Positions 43,762 through 52,475 of a stretch of 64,000 bases of DNA are shown piece after piece. The notes under the pieces are model-generated. The model was not told the DNA's origin and ran no database searches. It was given only the letters and a program-made list of their open reading frames with translations. The position numbers and the translations under genes are program-made. The stretch comes from Streptococcus infantis (GTDB taxonomy: Bacteria > Bacillota > Bacilli > Lactobacillales > Streptococcaceae), in assembly GCF_021497965.1 (NCBI RefSeq), contig NZ_CP046525.1, positions 62,001 to 126,000 on the forward strand, given 5' to 3'. Position 1 is the stretch's first letter; the number at the start of each line of letters is the position of its first letter.

Positions 43762-44385
43762 ATGGCAAATGTAACATTATTCGACCAAACTGGTAAACAA
43801 GCGGGCGAAGTTGTTCTTAACGATGCAATCTTTGGTATCGAACCAAACCAATCTGTTGTGTTTGATGTGATCATCAGCCAACGCGCTAGCCTTCGTCAAG
43901 GAACTCACGCAGTTAAAAACCGCTCAGCTGTTTCAGGTGGCGGACGCAAACCATGGCGTCAAAAAGGAACTGGACGTGCTCGTCAAGGTTCTATCCGCTC
44001 TCCACAATGGCGTGGTGGTGGAATCGTCTTCGGACCAACTCCACGTAGCTATGCGTACAAACTTCCTCAAAAAGTTCGTCGCCTTGCGCTTAAATCTGTT
44101 TACTCAGAAAAAGTTGCTGAAAACAAATTTGTAGCCGTTGATTCTCTTGAATTTACAGCTCCAAAAACTGCTGAATTTGCAAAAGTTCTTGCAGCTTTGA
44201 GCATCGATTCTAAAGTCCTTGTTATTCTTGAAGAAGGAAACGAATTCGCAGCTCTCTCAGCTCGTAACCTTCCAAACGTGAAAGTTGCGACTGCTACAAC
44301 TGCAAGTGTTCTTGACATCGCAAATAGTGACAAACTTCTTGTTACTCAAGCAGCTATCTCTAAAATCGAGGAGGTTCTTGCATAA
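43762..44385 (+). CDS. rplD: 50S ribosomal protein L4
   Basis: 207 aa. Its extended loop lines the exit tunnel ([20 protein letters not shown], where macrolide-resistance mutations arise in streptococci). No change is evident in the core QKGTGRAR; resistance cannot be judged further. In E. coli this protein represses its own operon. GGAAAGGGGAATAC precedes the ATG. Its last base is the first base of rplW. Confidence 0.97.
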
Positions 44386-44681
44386 TGAATTTGTATGATG
44401 TTATCAAAAAACCTGTTATCACTGAAAGCTCAATGGCTCAACTTGAAGCAGGAAAATATGTATTTGAAGTTGACACTCGTGCACACAAACTTTTGATCAA
44501 GCAAGCTGTTGAAGCTGCTTTTGAAGGTGTTAAAGTTGCAAATGTTAACACAATCAACGTAAAACCTAAAGCTAAACGTGTTGGACGTTACACTGGTTTT
44601 ACTAACAAAACTAAAAAAGCTATCATCACTCTTACAGCTGATTCAAAAGCAATCGAGTTGTTTGCTGCTGAAGCTGAATAA
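44385..44681 (+). CDS. rplW: 50S ribosomal protein L23
   Basis: 98 aa. It lies at the tunnel exit and is a docking site for SRP and trigger factor. [12 protein letters not shown] opens the protein and [13 protein letters not shown] is the conserved loop. The ATG shares a base with the rplD stop (TAATG), so the two are tightly coupled; GAGGAGG sits at the end of rplD. Confidence 0.97.
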
Positions 44682-44698
44682 TCTAAGGAGGAAATATC

Positions 44699-45532
44699 GT
44701 GGGAATTCGTGTTTATAAACCAACAACAAACGGTCGCCGTAATATGACTTCTTTGGATTTCGCTGAAATCACAACAAGCACACCAGAAAAAACTTTGCTT
44801 GTTGCTTTGAAGAATAAGGCTGGTCGTAACAACAACGGTCGTATCACTGTTCGTCACCAAGGTGGTGGACACAAACGTTTCTACCGTTTGGTTGACTTCA
44901 AACGTAACAAAGACAACGTTGAAGCAGTTGTTAAAACTATCGAGTACGATCCAAACCGTTCTGCAAACATTGCTCTTGTACACTACACTGACGGTGTGAA
45001 AGCTTACATCATCGCTCCAAAAGGTCTTGAAGTTGGTCAACGTATCGTTTCAGGTCCTGAAGCAGATATCAAAGTCGGAAACGCTCTTCCGCTTGCTAAC
45101 ATCCCAGTTGGTACTTTAATCCACAACATCGAATTGAAACCAGGTCGTGGCGGAGAATTGGTACGTGCTGCTGGAGCTTCTGCTCAAGTTTTGGGTCAAG
45201 AAGGTAAATACGTTCTTGTTCGTCTTCAATCAGGTGAAGTTCGTATGATTCTTGGAACTTGTCGTGCAACAGTTGGTGTTGTCGGAAACGAACAACATGG
45301 ACTTGTAAACCTTGGTAAAGCAGGACGTAGCCGTTGGAAAGGTATCCGCCCAACAGTTCGTGGTTCTGTAATGAACCCTAACGATCACCCACACGGTGGT
45401 GGTGAAGGTAAAGCACCAGTTGGTCGTAAAGCGCCATCTACTCCATGGGGCAAACCTGCTCTTGGTCTTAAAACTCGTAACAAAAAAGCGAAATCTGACA
45501 AACTTATCGTTCGTCGTCGCAACGAGAAATAA
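44699..45532 (+). CDS. rplB: 50S ribosomal protein L2
   Basis: 277 aa, starting at a GTG (44699) preceded by CTAAGGAGGAAATATC. Needed for subunit joining and peptide-bond formation. [12 protein letters not shown] near the start and [16 protein letters not shown] near the end are the classic L2 motifs, the latter with the essential His. The next gap, to rpsS, is 102 nt and contains a GC-rich hairpin. Confidence 0.97.
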   Translation: MGIRVYKPTTNGRRNMTSLDFAEITTSTPEKTLLVALKNKAGRNNNGRITVRHQGGGHKRFYRLVDFKRNKDNVEAVVKTIEYDPNRSANIALVHYTDGVKAYIIAPKGLEVGQRIVSGPEADIKVGNALPLANIPVGTLIHNIELKPGRGGELVRAAGASAQVLGQEGKYVLVRLQSGEVRMILGTCRATVGVVGNEQHGLVNLGKAGRSRWKGIRPTVRGSVMNPNDHPHGGGEGKAPVGRKAPSTPWGKPALGLKTRNKKAKSDKLIVRRRNEK

Positions 45533-45577
45533 TTTTAAACTAGTCGCTTAAGTGCTAGATAATCCGCCAGCTCGGTA

Positions 45578-45594
45578 GCGCTCCTCGTGAGCGC
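45578..45594 (+). other. hairpin in the rplB-rpsS spacer
   Basis: GCGCTC (45578-45583), loop CTCGT, GAGCGC (45589-45594), inside further GC-rich pairing (CGG before it, CCG after it). No T run follows, so it is not a terminator. Confidence 0.7.
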
Positions 45595-45634
45595 AAGCCG
45601 CTGTGGTACTATATTTAAAGGAGAAAATATTAAA

Positions 45635-45916
45635 ATGGGACGCAGTCTTAAAAAAGGACCTTTCGTCGATGAGCATTTGATGAAAAAAGTTGAAGCTCAA
45701 GCTAACGACGAAAAGAAAAAAGTTATCAAAACTTGGTCACGTCGTTCAACGATCTTCCCAAGTTTCATTGGTTACACTATCGCAGTTTATGATGGACGTA
45801 AACACGTACCTGTTTACATCCAAGAAGACATGGTAGGTCACAAGCTTGGTGAATTTGCACCAACTCGTACTTACAAAGGTCACGCCGCAGACGACAAGAA
45901 GACACGTAGAAAATAA
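45635..45916 (+). CDS. rpsS: 30S ribosomal protein S19
   Basis: 93 aa from the ATG at 45635 ([15 protein letters not shown]), preceded by AAAGGAGAAAATATT. A longer frame from 45587 enters the hairpin spacer and was rejected. It binds 16S rRNA with S13 at the head of the 30S subunit. [12 protein letters not shown] is conserved. rplV starts 11 nt later. Confidence 0.97.
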
Positions 45917-45927
45917 GGAGAACATAA

Positions 45928-46272
45928 ATGGCAGAAATTACTTCAGCTAAAGCAATGGCTCGCACAGTACGTGTTTCACCTCGTAAATCACGTCTTGTTC
46001 TTGACAACATCCGTGGTAAAAGCGTAGCCGATGCAATCGCAATTTTGACATTCACTCCAAACAAAGCTGCTGAAATCATCTTGAAAGTGTTGAACTCAGC
46101 TGTAGCTAACGCTGAAAACAACTTTGGTTTGGATAAAGCTAACTTGGTAGTATCTGAAGCATTCGCAAACGAAGGACCAACTATGAAACGTTTCCGACCA
46201 CGTGCGAAAGGTTCAGCTTCACCAATCAACAAACGTACAGCTCACATCACTGTAGCTGTTGCAGAAAAATAA
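45928..46272 (+). CDS. rplV: 50S ribosomal protein L22
   Basis: 114 aa. Its beta hairpin ([18 protein letters not shown]) reaches the exit tunnel opposite L4; changes there can give macrolide resistance. I see nothing abnormal, but no reference comparison was made. AAGGAGAACATAA precedes the ATG. The gap to rpsC is 12 nt. Confidence 0.97.
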   Translation: MAEITSAKAMARTVRVSPRKSRLVLDNIRGKSVADAIAILTFTPNKAAEIILKVLNSAVANAENNFGLDKANLVVSEAFANEGPTMKRFRPRAKGSASPINKRTAHITVAVAEK

Positions 46273-46284
46273 GGAGGTAAAATC

Positions 46285-46938
46285 GTGGGTCAAAAAGTAC
46301 ATCCAATTGGTATGCGTGTCGGCATCATCCGTGATTGGGATGCCAAATGGTATGCTGAAAAAGAATACGCGGATTACCTTCATGAAGATCTTGCAATCCG
46401 TAAATTCGTTCAAAAAGAACTTGCTGACGCAGCAGTTTCAACTATTGAAATTGAACGCGCCGTAAACAAAGTTAACGTTTCGCTTCACACTGCTAAACCA
46501 GGCATGGTTATCGGTAAAGGTGGTGCTAACGTTGATGCACTCCGTGCAAAACTTAACAAATTGACTGGAAAACAAGTACACATCAACATCATCGAAATCA
46601 AACAACCTGATTTGGATGCTCACCTTGTTGGTGAAGGAATTGCTCGTCAATTGGAGCAACGTGTTGCTTTCCGTCGTGCACAAAAACAAGCAATCCAACG
46701 TGCAATGCGTGCTGGAGCTAAAGGAATCAAAACTCAAGTATCAGGTCGTTTGAACGGTGCAGATATCGCCCGTGCTGAAGGATACTCTGAAGGAACAGTT
46801 CCACTTCACACACTTCGCGCAGATATCGATTACGCTTGGGAAGAAGCAGATACTACATACGGTAAACTTGGTGTTAAAGTATGGATCTACCGTGGTGAAG
46901 TTCTTCCAGCTCGTAAAAACACTAAAGGAGGTAAATAA
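46285..46938 (+). CDS. rpsC: 30S ribosomal protein S3
   Basis: 217 aa, from a GTG at 46285 with TAAGGAGGTAAAATC upstream. KH type-2 domain with [18 protein letters not shown], part of the mRNA entry channel with helicase activity. It begins [20 protein letters not shown], the typical bacterial S3 start. rplP begins just 3 nt after its stop; the AAAGGAGG for rplP is inside the rpsC end. Confidence 0.97.
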
Positions 46939-46941
46939 CCA

Positions 46942-47355
46942 ATGTTAGTACCTAAACGTGTTAAACACCGTCGTGAATTCCGTGGTAAAATGCGCGGTGA
47001 AGCTAAAGGTGGAAAAGAAGTAGCATTCGGTGAATACGGTCTTCAAGCTACAACTAGCCACTGGATCACTAACCGCCAAATCGAAGCTGCTCGTATCGCC
47101 ATGACTCGTTACATGAAACGTGGTGGTAAAGTTTGGATTAAAATCTTCCCACACAAATCATACACAGCTAAAGCTATCGGGGTTCGTATGGGATCTGGTA
47201 AAGGAGCACCTGAAGGTTGGGTAGCACCGGTTAAACGTGGTAAAGTAATGTTCGAAGTTGCTGGTGTATCTGAAGAGATCGCTCGCGAAGCGCTTCGTCT
47301 TGCAAGCCACAAATTGCCAGTTAAATGTAAATTCGTAAAACGTGAAGCAGAATAA
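46942..47355 (+). CDS. rplP: 50S ribosomal protein L16
   Basis: 137 aa. It helps place the tRNA acceptor arm at the A and P sites and is required for late 50S assembly. [17 protein letters not shown] opens it and [17 protein letters not shown] is the conserved loop near the A site. The site AAAGGAGG is within the rpsC end, 9 nt upstream of the ATG. Confidence 0.97.
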   Translation: MLVPKRVKHRREFRGKMRGEAKGGKEVAFGEYGLQATTSHWITNRQIEAARIAMTRYMKRGGKVWIKIFPHKSYTAKAIGVRMGSGKGAPEGWVAPVKRGKVMFEVAGVSEEIAREALRLASHKLPVKCKFVKREAE

Positions 47356-47364
47356 GGAGAAGGC

Positions 47365-47571
47365 ATGAAACTTAATGAAGTAAAAGAATTTGTTAAAGAA
47401 CTTCGTGGTCTTTCTCAAGAAGAACTCGCGAAGCGCGAAAACGAATTGAAAAAAGAATTGTTTGAACTTCGTTTCCAAGCTGCTACTGGTCAATTAGAAC
47501 AAACAGCTCGCTTGAAAGAAGTTAAAAAACAAATCGCTCGTATCAAAACAGTTCAATCTGAAGCGAAATAA
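47365..47571 (+). CDS. rpmC: 50S ribosomal protein L29
   Basis: 68 aa, two long helices ([20 protein letters not shown], then [20 protein letters not shown]). It sits beside L23 near the tunnel exit. AAGGAGAAGGC precedes the ATG, 9 nt after rplP. Ordinary size and composition. Confidence 0.96.
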
Positions 47572-47595
47572 TAGACTAGGGAAGGAGAAATTTCA

Positions 47596-47856
47596 ATGGA
47601 ACGCAATAATCGTAAAGTTCTTGTTGGACGTGTTGTATCTGACAAAATGGACAAGACAATCACAGTTGTAGTTGAAACAAAACGTAACCACCCAGTCTAT
47701 GGTAAACGTATTAACTACTCTAAAAAATACAAAGCACATGATGAAAACAATGTTGCCAAAGAAGGCGATATCGTACGTATCATGGAAACTCGCCCGCTTT
47801 CAGCTACAAAACGTTTCCGTCTTGTAGAAGTTGTTGAAGAAGCGGTTATCATCTAA
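47596..47856 (+). CDS. rpsQ: 30S ribosomal protein S17
   Basis: 86 aa, OB-fold. It binds 16S rRNA helices 7 and 11 early in 30S assembly. [20 protein letters not shown] is the conserved start and KKYKAHDE the RNA-binding loop. GGGAAGGAGAAATTTC precedes the ATG, 24 nt after rpmC. Confidence 0.97.
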
Positions 47857-47881
47857 TCAAGCCTGAAAGGAGAAAACTGAA

Positions 47882-48250
47882 ATGATTCAAACAGAAACTC
47901 GTTTGAAAGTCGCTGACAACAGCGGTGCACGCGAAATCTTGACTATCAAAGTTCTTGGTGGTTCTAAACGTAAATTTGCGAACATCGGTGATGTTATTGT
48001 GGCATCTGTAAAACAAGCTACTCCTGGTGGTGCGGTTAAAAAAGGTGACGTTGTTAAAGCAGTTATCGTTCGTACTAAATCAGGTGCTCGTCGTGCTGAT
48101 GGTTCATACATCAAATTTGACGAAAACGCAGCAGTTATCATCCGTGACGATAAAACTCCTCGCGGAACACGTATCTTTGGCCCAGTTGCACGTGAATTGC
48201 GTGAAGGTGGCTTCATGAAGATCGTGTCACTTGCTCCAGAAGTACTTTAA
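47882..48250 (+). CDS. rplN: 50S ribosomal protein L14
   Basis: 122 aa, the most conserved type of large-subunit protein; contacts 16S rRNA across the subunit interface (bridge B8). [20 protein letters not shown] and [18 protein letters not shown] are hallmark segments. GAAAGGAGAAAACTGA precedes the ATG. A 72-nt spacer with two perfect hairpins follows. Confidence 0.97.
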   Translation: MIQTETRLKVADNSGAREILTIKVLGGSKRKFANIGDVIVASVKQATPGGAVKKGDVVKAVIVRTKSGARRADGSYIKFDENAAVIIRDDKTPRGTRIFGPVARELREGGFMKIVSLAPEVL

Positions 48251-48271
48251 TCAATAAAAACAAACACAGTC

Positions 48272-48300
48272 CCCTGGCCTAGCCAGGGTGCCCATTGGGC
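48272..48300 (+). other. two adjacent hairpins in the rplN-rplX spacer
   Basis: CCCTGGC-CTA-GCCAGGG (48272-48288), then GCCC-ATT-GGGC (48290-48300) one base later. Both are perfect, GC-rich and without a T run, in a 72-nt gap. Confidence 0.82.
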
Positions 48301-48322
48301 GTAAGAATAAAAGGAGAAAAAA

Positions 48323-48628
48323 ATGTTTGTAAAAAAAGGCGACAAAGTTCGCGTAATCGCTGGTAAAGATAAGGGAACAGAAGCTGTTGTCCTTACTGCC
48401 CTTCCAAAAGTAAACAAAGTTATCGTTGAAGGTGTTAACATCATTAAGAAACACCAACGTCCAACTAACGAACTTCCTCAAGGTGGTATCATCGAGAAGG
48501 AAGCAGCTATTCACGTATCAAACGTTCAAGTTTTGGACAAAAATGGTGTAGCTGGTCGTGTTGGTTACAAATTTGTAGACGGTAAAAAAGTTCGCTACAA
48601 CAAGAAATCAGGCGAAGTGCTTGATTAA
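48323..48628 (+). CDS. rplX: 50S ribosomal protein L24
   Basis: 101 aa, assembly-initiator protein for the 50S subunit. The KOW motif is [18 protein letters not shown] (about 6-23). AAAAGGAGAAAAAA precedes the ATG. The gap to rplE is 23 nt. Confidence 0.97.
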   Translation: MFVKKGDKVRVIAGKDKGTEAVVLTALPKVNKVIVEGVNIIKKHQRPTNELPQGGIIEKEAAIHVSNVQVLDKNGVAGRVGYKFVDGKKVRYNKKSGEVLD

Positions 48629-48651
48629 TCACGAAGGAAAGGAGAAGTATA

Positions 48652-49194
48652 ATGGCAAATCGTTTAAAAGAAAAATATCTTAATGAAGTAGTTCCTGCTT
48701 TGACAGAACAATTCAACTACTCATCAGTGATGGCTGTGCCTAAAGTAGATAAGATCGTTTTGAACATGGGTGTTGGTGAAGCTGTATCAAACGCTAAAAG
48801 CCTTGAAAAAGCCGCTGAAGAATTGGCGCTTATCTCAGGTCAAAAACCACTTATCACTAAAGCTAAAAAATCAATCGCCGGCTTCCGTCTTCGTGAAGGT
48901 GTAGCGATCGGTGCAAAAGTTACCCTTCGTGGTGAACGTATGTACGAATTCTTGGATAAATTGGTTTCAGTTTCACTTCCACGTGTACGTGACTTCCATG
49001 GCGTTCCAACAAAATCATTTGATGGACGCGGAAACTACACACTTGGTGTGAAAGAACAATTGATCTTCCCAGAAATCAACTTTGATGACGTTGACAAAAC
49101 TCGCGGTCTTGACATCGTTATCGTAACTACTGCTAACACTGACGAAGAGTCACGTGCATTGCTTACAGGCCTTGGAATGCCTTTTGCAAAATAA
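48652..49194 (+). CDS. rplE: 50S ribosomal protein L5
   Basis: 180 aa. It binds 5S rRNA and contacts the P-site t[22 protein letters not shown] opens it; [15 protein letters not shown] and [18 protein letters not shown] are family motifs. GAAAGGAGAAGTATA precedes the ATG. rpsN follows after 17 nt. Confidence 0.97.
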   Translation: MANRLKEKYLNEVVPALTEQFNYSSVMAVPKVDKIVLNMGVGEAVSNAKSLEKAAEELALISGQKPLITKAKKSIAGFRLREGVAIGAKVTLRGERMYEFLDKLVSVSLPRVRDFHGVPTKSFDGRGNYTLGVKEQLIFPEINFDDVDKTRGLDIVIVTTANTDEESRALLTGLGMPFAK

Positions 49195-49211
49195 TATAGG
49201 AGGTATAACTA

Positions 49212-49397
49212 ATGGCTAAAAAATCTATGATTGCTAAGAACAAACGCCCAGCGAAGTTCTCTACTCAAGCATACACTCGCTGTGAACGTTGTGGACGTCC
49301 ACACTCAGTTTACCGCAAGTTTAAACTTTGCCGTGTTTGCTTCCGTGAATTGGCATATAAAGGTCAAATCCCTGGTGTAACAAAAGCATCTTGGTAA
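49212..49397 (+). CDS. rpsN: 30S ribosomal protein S14 type Z
   Basis: 61 aa, the short zinc-binding form: [20 protein letters not shown] gives CxxC-x12-CxxC. Zinc-independent S14 homologues elsewhere in the genome are common in streptococci but cannot be assessed here. TAGGAGGTATAACTA precedes the ATG. A 212-nt non-coding spacer follows, the longest in the operon. Confidence 0.97.
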   Translation: MAKKSMIAKNKRPAKFSTQAYTRCERCGRPHSVYRKFKLCRVCFRELAYKGQIPGVTKASW

Positions 49398-49609
49398 TAA
49401 CATGATACAAAGAGCGTAACAACCCCAGCAAAAATAGGAGATTTAGTGCAGGAGCAATGCTCCAAGACAAATCTATCTTTTTTGCCCAGGTTGTAGCTCG
49501 TGTTCAAATGAGATTATCTTGTTTGAATGTGTCAATACTATCTGAGCACAGCTCAATCATTAACTAGCAAGTGCAACTTGCAAACTACTAGTAAGAGGAG
49601 AAAAATAAA
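49398..49609 (+). other. structured spacer between rpsN and rpsH
   Basis: No coding potential found. A long imperfect hairpin runs from about 49428 to 49485: GCAAAAATAG at one end pairs with CTATCTTTTTTGC at the other, with AGATTT/AAATCT and GGAGC-AAT-GCTCC inside. The middle is unpaired by eye. A second hairpin, ACTAG...CTAGT with GCAAGT-GCA-ACTTGC inside, lies at 49563-49592 directly before the rpsH site. The first carries a T6 and might weaken transcription of the downstream half. Confidence 0.65.
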
Positions 49610-50008
49610 ATGGTTATGACTGACCCAATCGCAGACTTCCTAACTCGTATTCGTAACGCTAACCAAGCAAAACACGAAGTACTTGAAGTACCTGCATCAA
49701 ACATCAAAAAAGGGATTGCTGAAATCCTTAAACGCGAAGGTTTTGTTAAGAACGTAGAAATCATCGAAGATGACAAACAAGGCATCATCCGTGTATTCTT
49801 GAAATACGGAACTAACGGTGAACGAGTTATCACTAACTTAAAACGCGTTTCTAAACCAGGACTTCGTGTTTACAAAAAACGTGAAGATCTTCCAAAAGTA
49901 CTTAACGGTCTTGGAATTGCTATCCTTTCAACTTCTGAAGGTTTACTCACTGATAAAGAAGCACGCCAAAAGAACGTTGGTGGAGAAGTTATCGCTTACG
50001 TTTGGTAA
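49610..50008 (+). CDS. rpsH: 30S ribosomal protein S8
   Basis: 132 aa. It binds 16S rRNA directly and in E. coli represses the spc operon by binding its own m[23 protein letters not shown] opens it and [20 protein letters not shown] is the C-terminal signature. AGAGGAG is 9 nt before the ATG at 49610. It is flanked by the two longest spacers in the operon. Confidence 0.97.
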   Translation: MVMTDPIADFLTRIRNANQAKHEVLEVPASNIKKGIAEILKREGFVKNVEIIEDDKQGIIRVFLKYGTNGERVITNLKRVSKPGLRVYKKREDLPKVLNGLGIAILSTSEGLLTDKEARQKNVGGEVIAYVW

Positions 50009-50196
50009 TATTTAGCTCCCAATTTCGTTGTGACTCTTCGTTATTGTCTCTTGCCTAACTCAAAGTTATGTCTGCGAGACAATGCCTCGATTCACTTTGA
50101 AATTGAGACCTAAACATTAACTTTTAAATCAAAAAGATTTAAACCCCGTGAAAACTGGCCTTCAAAGGCCTGACAATTTAACAGGAGAATAAAAAC
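50009..50196 (+). other. structured spacer between rpsH and rplF
   Basis: 188 nt, non-coding. ATTGTCTC (50043-50050) pairs with GAGACAAT (50076-50083); outside it CAATTTC and GTGA (about 50020-50033) pair with TCAC and GAAATTG (about 50094-50106). Two more perfect hairpins follow: TTTAAATC-AAAAA-GATTTAAA (50123-50143) and GGCCTT-CA-AAGGCC (50157-50170). No clear T-run terminator. Confidence 0.7.
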
Positions 50197-50733
50197 ATGT
50201 CACGTATTGGTAATAAAGTTATCGTGTTGCCTGCTGGTGTTGAAATCACTAACAATGACAACGTTGTAACTGTAAAAGGCCCTAAAGGAGAACTTACTCG
50301 TGAGTTCTCGAAAGATATTGAAATCCGTGTGGAAGGTACTGAAGTAACTCTTCACCGTCCAAACGATTCAAAAGAAATGAAAACTATCCACGGAACTACT
50401 CGTGCGCTTTTGAACAACATGGTTATTGGTGTTTCAGAAGGATTCAAGAAAGAACTTGAAATGCGTGGGGTTGGTTACCGTGCACAACTTCAAGGATCAA
50501 AACTTGTTTTGGCTGTAGGTAAATCTCACCCAGACGAAGTTGAAGCTCCAGAAGGAATTAGTTTTGAACTTCCAAACCCAACAACAATCGTTGTTAGCGG
50601 AATTTCAAAAGAAGTAGTTGGTCAAACAGCTGCTTACGTACGTAGCCTTCGTTCACCAGAACCTTATAAAGGTAAAGGTATCCGTTACGTTGGCGAATAT
50701 GTTCGTCTTAAAGAAGGTAAAACTGGTAAATAA
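50197..50733 (+). CDS. rplF: 50S ribosomal protein L6
   Basis: 178 aa, two repeated folds, near the factor-binding site at the base of the L7/L12 stalk. [16 protein letters not shown] opens it; [18 protein letters not shown] is the C-terminal signature. AACAGGAGAATAAAAAC precedes the ATG. Confidence 0.97.
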   Translation: MSRIGNKVIVLPAGVEITNNDNVVTVKGPKGELTREFSKDIEIRVEGTEVTLHRPNDSKEMKTIHGTTRALLNNMVIGVSEGFKKELEMRGVGYRAQLQGSKLVLAVGKSHPDEVEAPEGISFELPNPTTIVVSGISKEVVGQTAAYVRSLRSPEPYKGKGIRYVGEYVRLKEGKTGK

Positions 50734-50739
50734 TGTTGA

Positions 50740-50758
50740 GTGGTTGATTATCAACCAC
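50740..50758 (+). other. perfect hairpin in the rplF-rplR spacer
   Basis: GTGGTTGA-TTA-TCAACCAC, 8-bp perfect stem, 7 nt after the rplF stop, no T run. Confidence 0.82.
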
Positions 50759-50816
50759 CAACCACATTACCAACTTTGTGCATAGCACACGATTTAAAAT
50801 TAAAGAGGTGAAAACT

Positions 50817-51173
50817 GTGATTTCTAAACCAGATAAAAACAAACTCCGCCAAAAACGCCACCGTCGCGTACGCGGAAAACTCTCTGGAACTGCTGATCGC
50901 CCACGTTTGAACGTATTCCGTTCTAATACAGGCATCTACGCTCAAGTGATTGATGACGTAGCGGGTGTAACGCTCGCAAGTGCTTCAACTCTTGACAAAG
51001 AAGTTTCAAAAGGAACTAAAACTGAACAAGCCGTTGCTGTCGGTAAACTCGTTGCAGAACGTGCAAGTGCTAAAGGTATTTCAGAAGTGGTGTTCGACCG
51101 CGGTGGATATCTATATCACGGACGTGTGAAAGCTTTGGCTGATGCAGCTCGTGAAAACGGATTGAAATTCTAA
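50817..51173 (+). CDS. rplR: 50S ribosomal protein L18
   Basis: 118 aa from a GTG at 50817, following TAAAGAGGTGAAAACT; a longer frame from 50778 runs through the spacer and was not chosen. It carries 5S rRNA into the 50S subunit. [20 protein letters not shown] is the conserved basic region. The gap to rpsE is 17 nt. Confidence 0.96.
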   Translation: MISKPDKNKLRQKRHRRVRGKLSGTADRPRLNVFRSNTGIYAQVIDDVAGVTLASASTLDKEVSKGTKTEQAVAVGKLVAERASAKGISEVVFDRGGYLYHGRVKALADAARENGLKF

Positions 51174-51190
51174 TAGGAGGACACTAGAAA

Positions 51191-51685
51191 ATGGCATTTA
51201 AAGACAATGCAGTAGAACTTGAAGAACGCGTAGTTGCTGTTAACCGTGTTACAAAAGTTGTTAAAGGTGGACGTCGTCTTCGTTTCGCAGCTCTTGTAGT
51301 AGTTGGTGACCGCAATGGTCGTGTAGGATTTGGTACTGGTAAAGCTCAAGAAGTTCCAGAAGCAATCCGCAAAGCAGTAGAAGATGCTAAGAAAAACTTG
51401 ATCGAAGTTCCTATGGTCGGAACAACAATTCCACATGAAGTTCTTTCAGAATTCGGTGGAGCTAAAGTATTGTTGAAACCTGCTGTAGAAGGTTCTGGAG
51501 TTGCCGCAGGTGGTGCAGTTCGTGCCGTTGTGGAATTGGCAGGTGTGGCAGATATTACATCTAAATCACTTGGTTCTAACACTCCAATCAACATTGTTCG
51601 CGCAACTGTTGAAGGTTTGAAACAATTGAAACGCGCTGAAGAAGTTGCTGCCCTTCGTGGTATTTCAGTTTCTGATTTGGCATAA
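51191..51685 (+). CDS. rpsE: 30S ribosomal protein S5
   Basis: 164 aa. Decoding accuracy and mRNA entry; [20 protein letters not shown] is the double-stranded-RNA-binding-like region where spectinomycin-resistance changes occur. No obvious abnormality. TAGGAGGACACTAGAAA precedes the ATG. Confidence 0.97.
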   Translation: MAFKDNAVELEERVVAVNRVTKVVKGGRRLRFAALVVVGDRNGRVGFGTGKAQEVPEAIRKAVEDAKKNLIEVPMVGTTIPHEVLSEFGGAKVLLKPAVEGSGVAAGGAVRAVVELAGVADITSKSLGSNTPINIVRATVEGLKQLKRAEEVAALRGISVSDLA

Positions 51686-51698
51686 GAAAGGGGATAAA

Positions 51699-51881
51699 AT
51701 GGCTCAAATTAAAATTACTTTGACTAAGTCTCCAATCGGACGCATTCCATCACAACGTAAAACTGTTGTAGCACTTGGACTTGGCAAATTGAACAGCTCT
51801 GTTATTAAAGAAGATAACGCTGCAATCCGTGGTATGATCACTGCAGTATCTCACTTGGTAACAGTTGAAGAAGTAAACTAA
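51699..51881 (+). CDS. rpmD: 50S ribosomal protein L30
   Basis: 60 aa from the ATG at 51699 ([20 protein letters not shown]), preceded by AAGAAAGGGGATAA; a longer frame within rpsE was rejected. Small core-binding protein of the 50S subunit. A 141-nt spacer with three perfect hairpins follows. Confidence 0.96.
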   Translation: MAQIKITLTKSPIGRIPSQRKTVVALGLGKLNSSVIKEDNAAIRGMITAVSHLVTVEEVN

Positions 51882-51888
51882 TGATTAT

Positions 51889-51990
51889 TTAGGGGATGTG
51901 CATATGACCATCCCCTAAAACTAGATATAGTCATCTTAGATGACACAGTATAGGCGAGTTGATAAAGGAGACAACCTTTTCTCCTTTATC
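51889..51990 (+). other. three consecutive perfect hairpins between rpmD and rplO
   Basis: TTAGGGGATG / CATCCCCTAA (51889-51918, 10 bp), GTCATC-TTA-GATGAC (51930-51944, 6 bp) and GATAAAGGAG / CTCCTTTATC (51961-51990, 10 bp). None has a T run. The last holds an AAAGGAG in its 5' arm, hidden when folded. The true rplO site, AAGAGGAG, lies beyond. Confidence 0.85.
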
Positions 51991-52022
51991 GGCGCTAGCA
52001 TTTTACAAAAGAGGAGAAAAAA

Positions 52023-52463
52023 ATGAAACTTCATGAATTGAAACCTGCAGAAGGTTCTCGTAAGTCACGTAACCGTGTTGGACGTGGTACTTCATCAGGT
52101 AACGGTAAAACATCAGGCCGTGGTCAAAAAGGTCAAAAAGCTCGTAGCGGAGGCGGTGTACGTCTTGGTTTTGAAGGTGGACAAACTCCATTGTTCCGTC
52201 GTCTTCCAAAACGTGGATTTACTAACATCAACGCTAAAGAATATGCTATTGTAAACCTTGATCAATTGAACGCCTTTGATGACGGTGCTGAAGTAACTCC
52301 AGTGGTACTTGTAGAATCAGGAATTGTTAAATCTGAAAAATCAGGTATCAAAGTTCTTGGTAACGGTGAGTTGACTAAGAAATTGACTGTTAAAGCAGCT
52401 AAATTCTCTAAATCAGCTGAAGAAGCTATCACTGCTAAAGGTGGTTCTGTTGAAGTCATCTAA
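52023..52463 (+). CDS. rplO: 50S ribosomal protein L15
   Basis: 146 aa. A basic, Gly-rich N-terminus ([20 protein letters not shown]) threads into 23S rRNA; the C-terminus is a small fold. Needed for late 50S assembly. AAAGAGGAGAAAAAA precedes the ATG. secY starts 12 nt downstream. Confidence 0.97.
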   Translation: MKLHELKPAEGSRKSRNRVGRGTSSGNGKTSGRGQKGQKARSGGGVRLGFEGGQTPLFRRLPKRGFTNINAKEYAIVNLDQLNAFDDGAEVTPVVLVESGIVKSEKSGIKVLGNGELTKKLTVKAAKFSKSAEEAITAKGGSVEVI

Positions 52464-52475
52464 GTGAGGTGACCT

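Noticed and set aside
43762-46272. Macrolide-resistance changes in L4 or L22
   Set aside because: The tunnel loops look ordinary, but without a reference sequence no claim can be made.
49428-49485. Full intrinsic terminator between rpsN and rpsH
   Set aside because: The stem is imperfect and its T run is itself paired in the outermost part of the fold; essential genes follow. At most partial.
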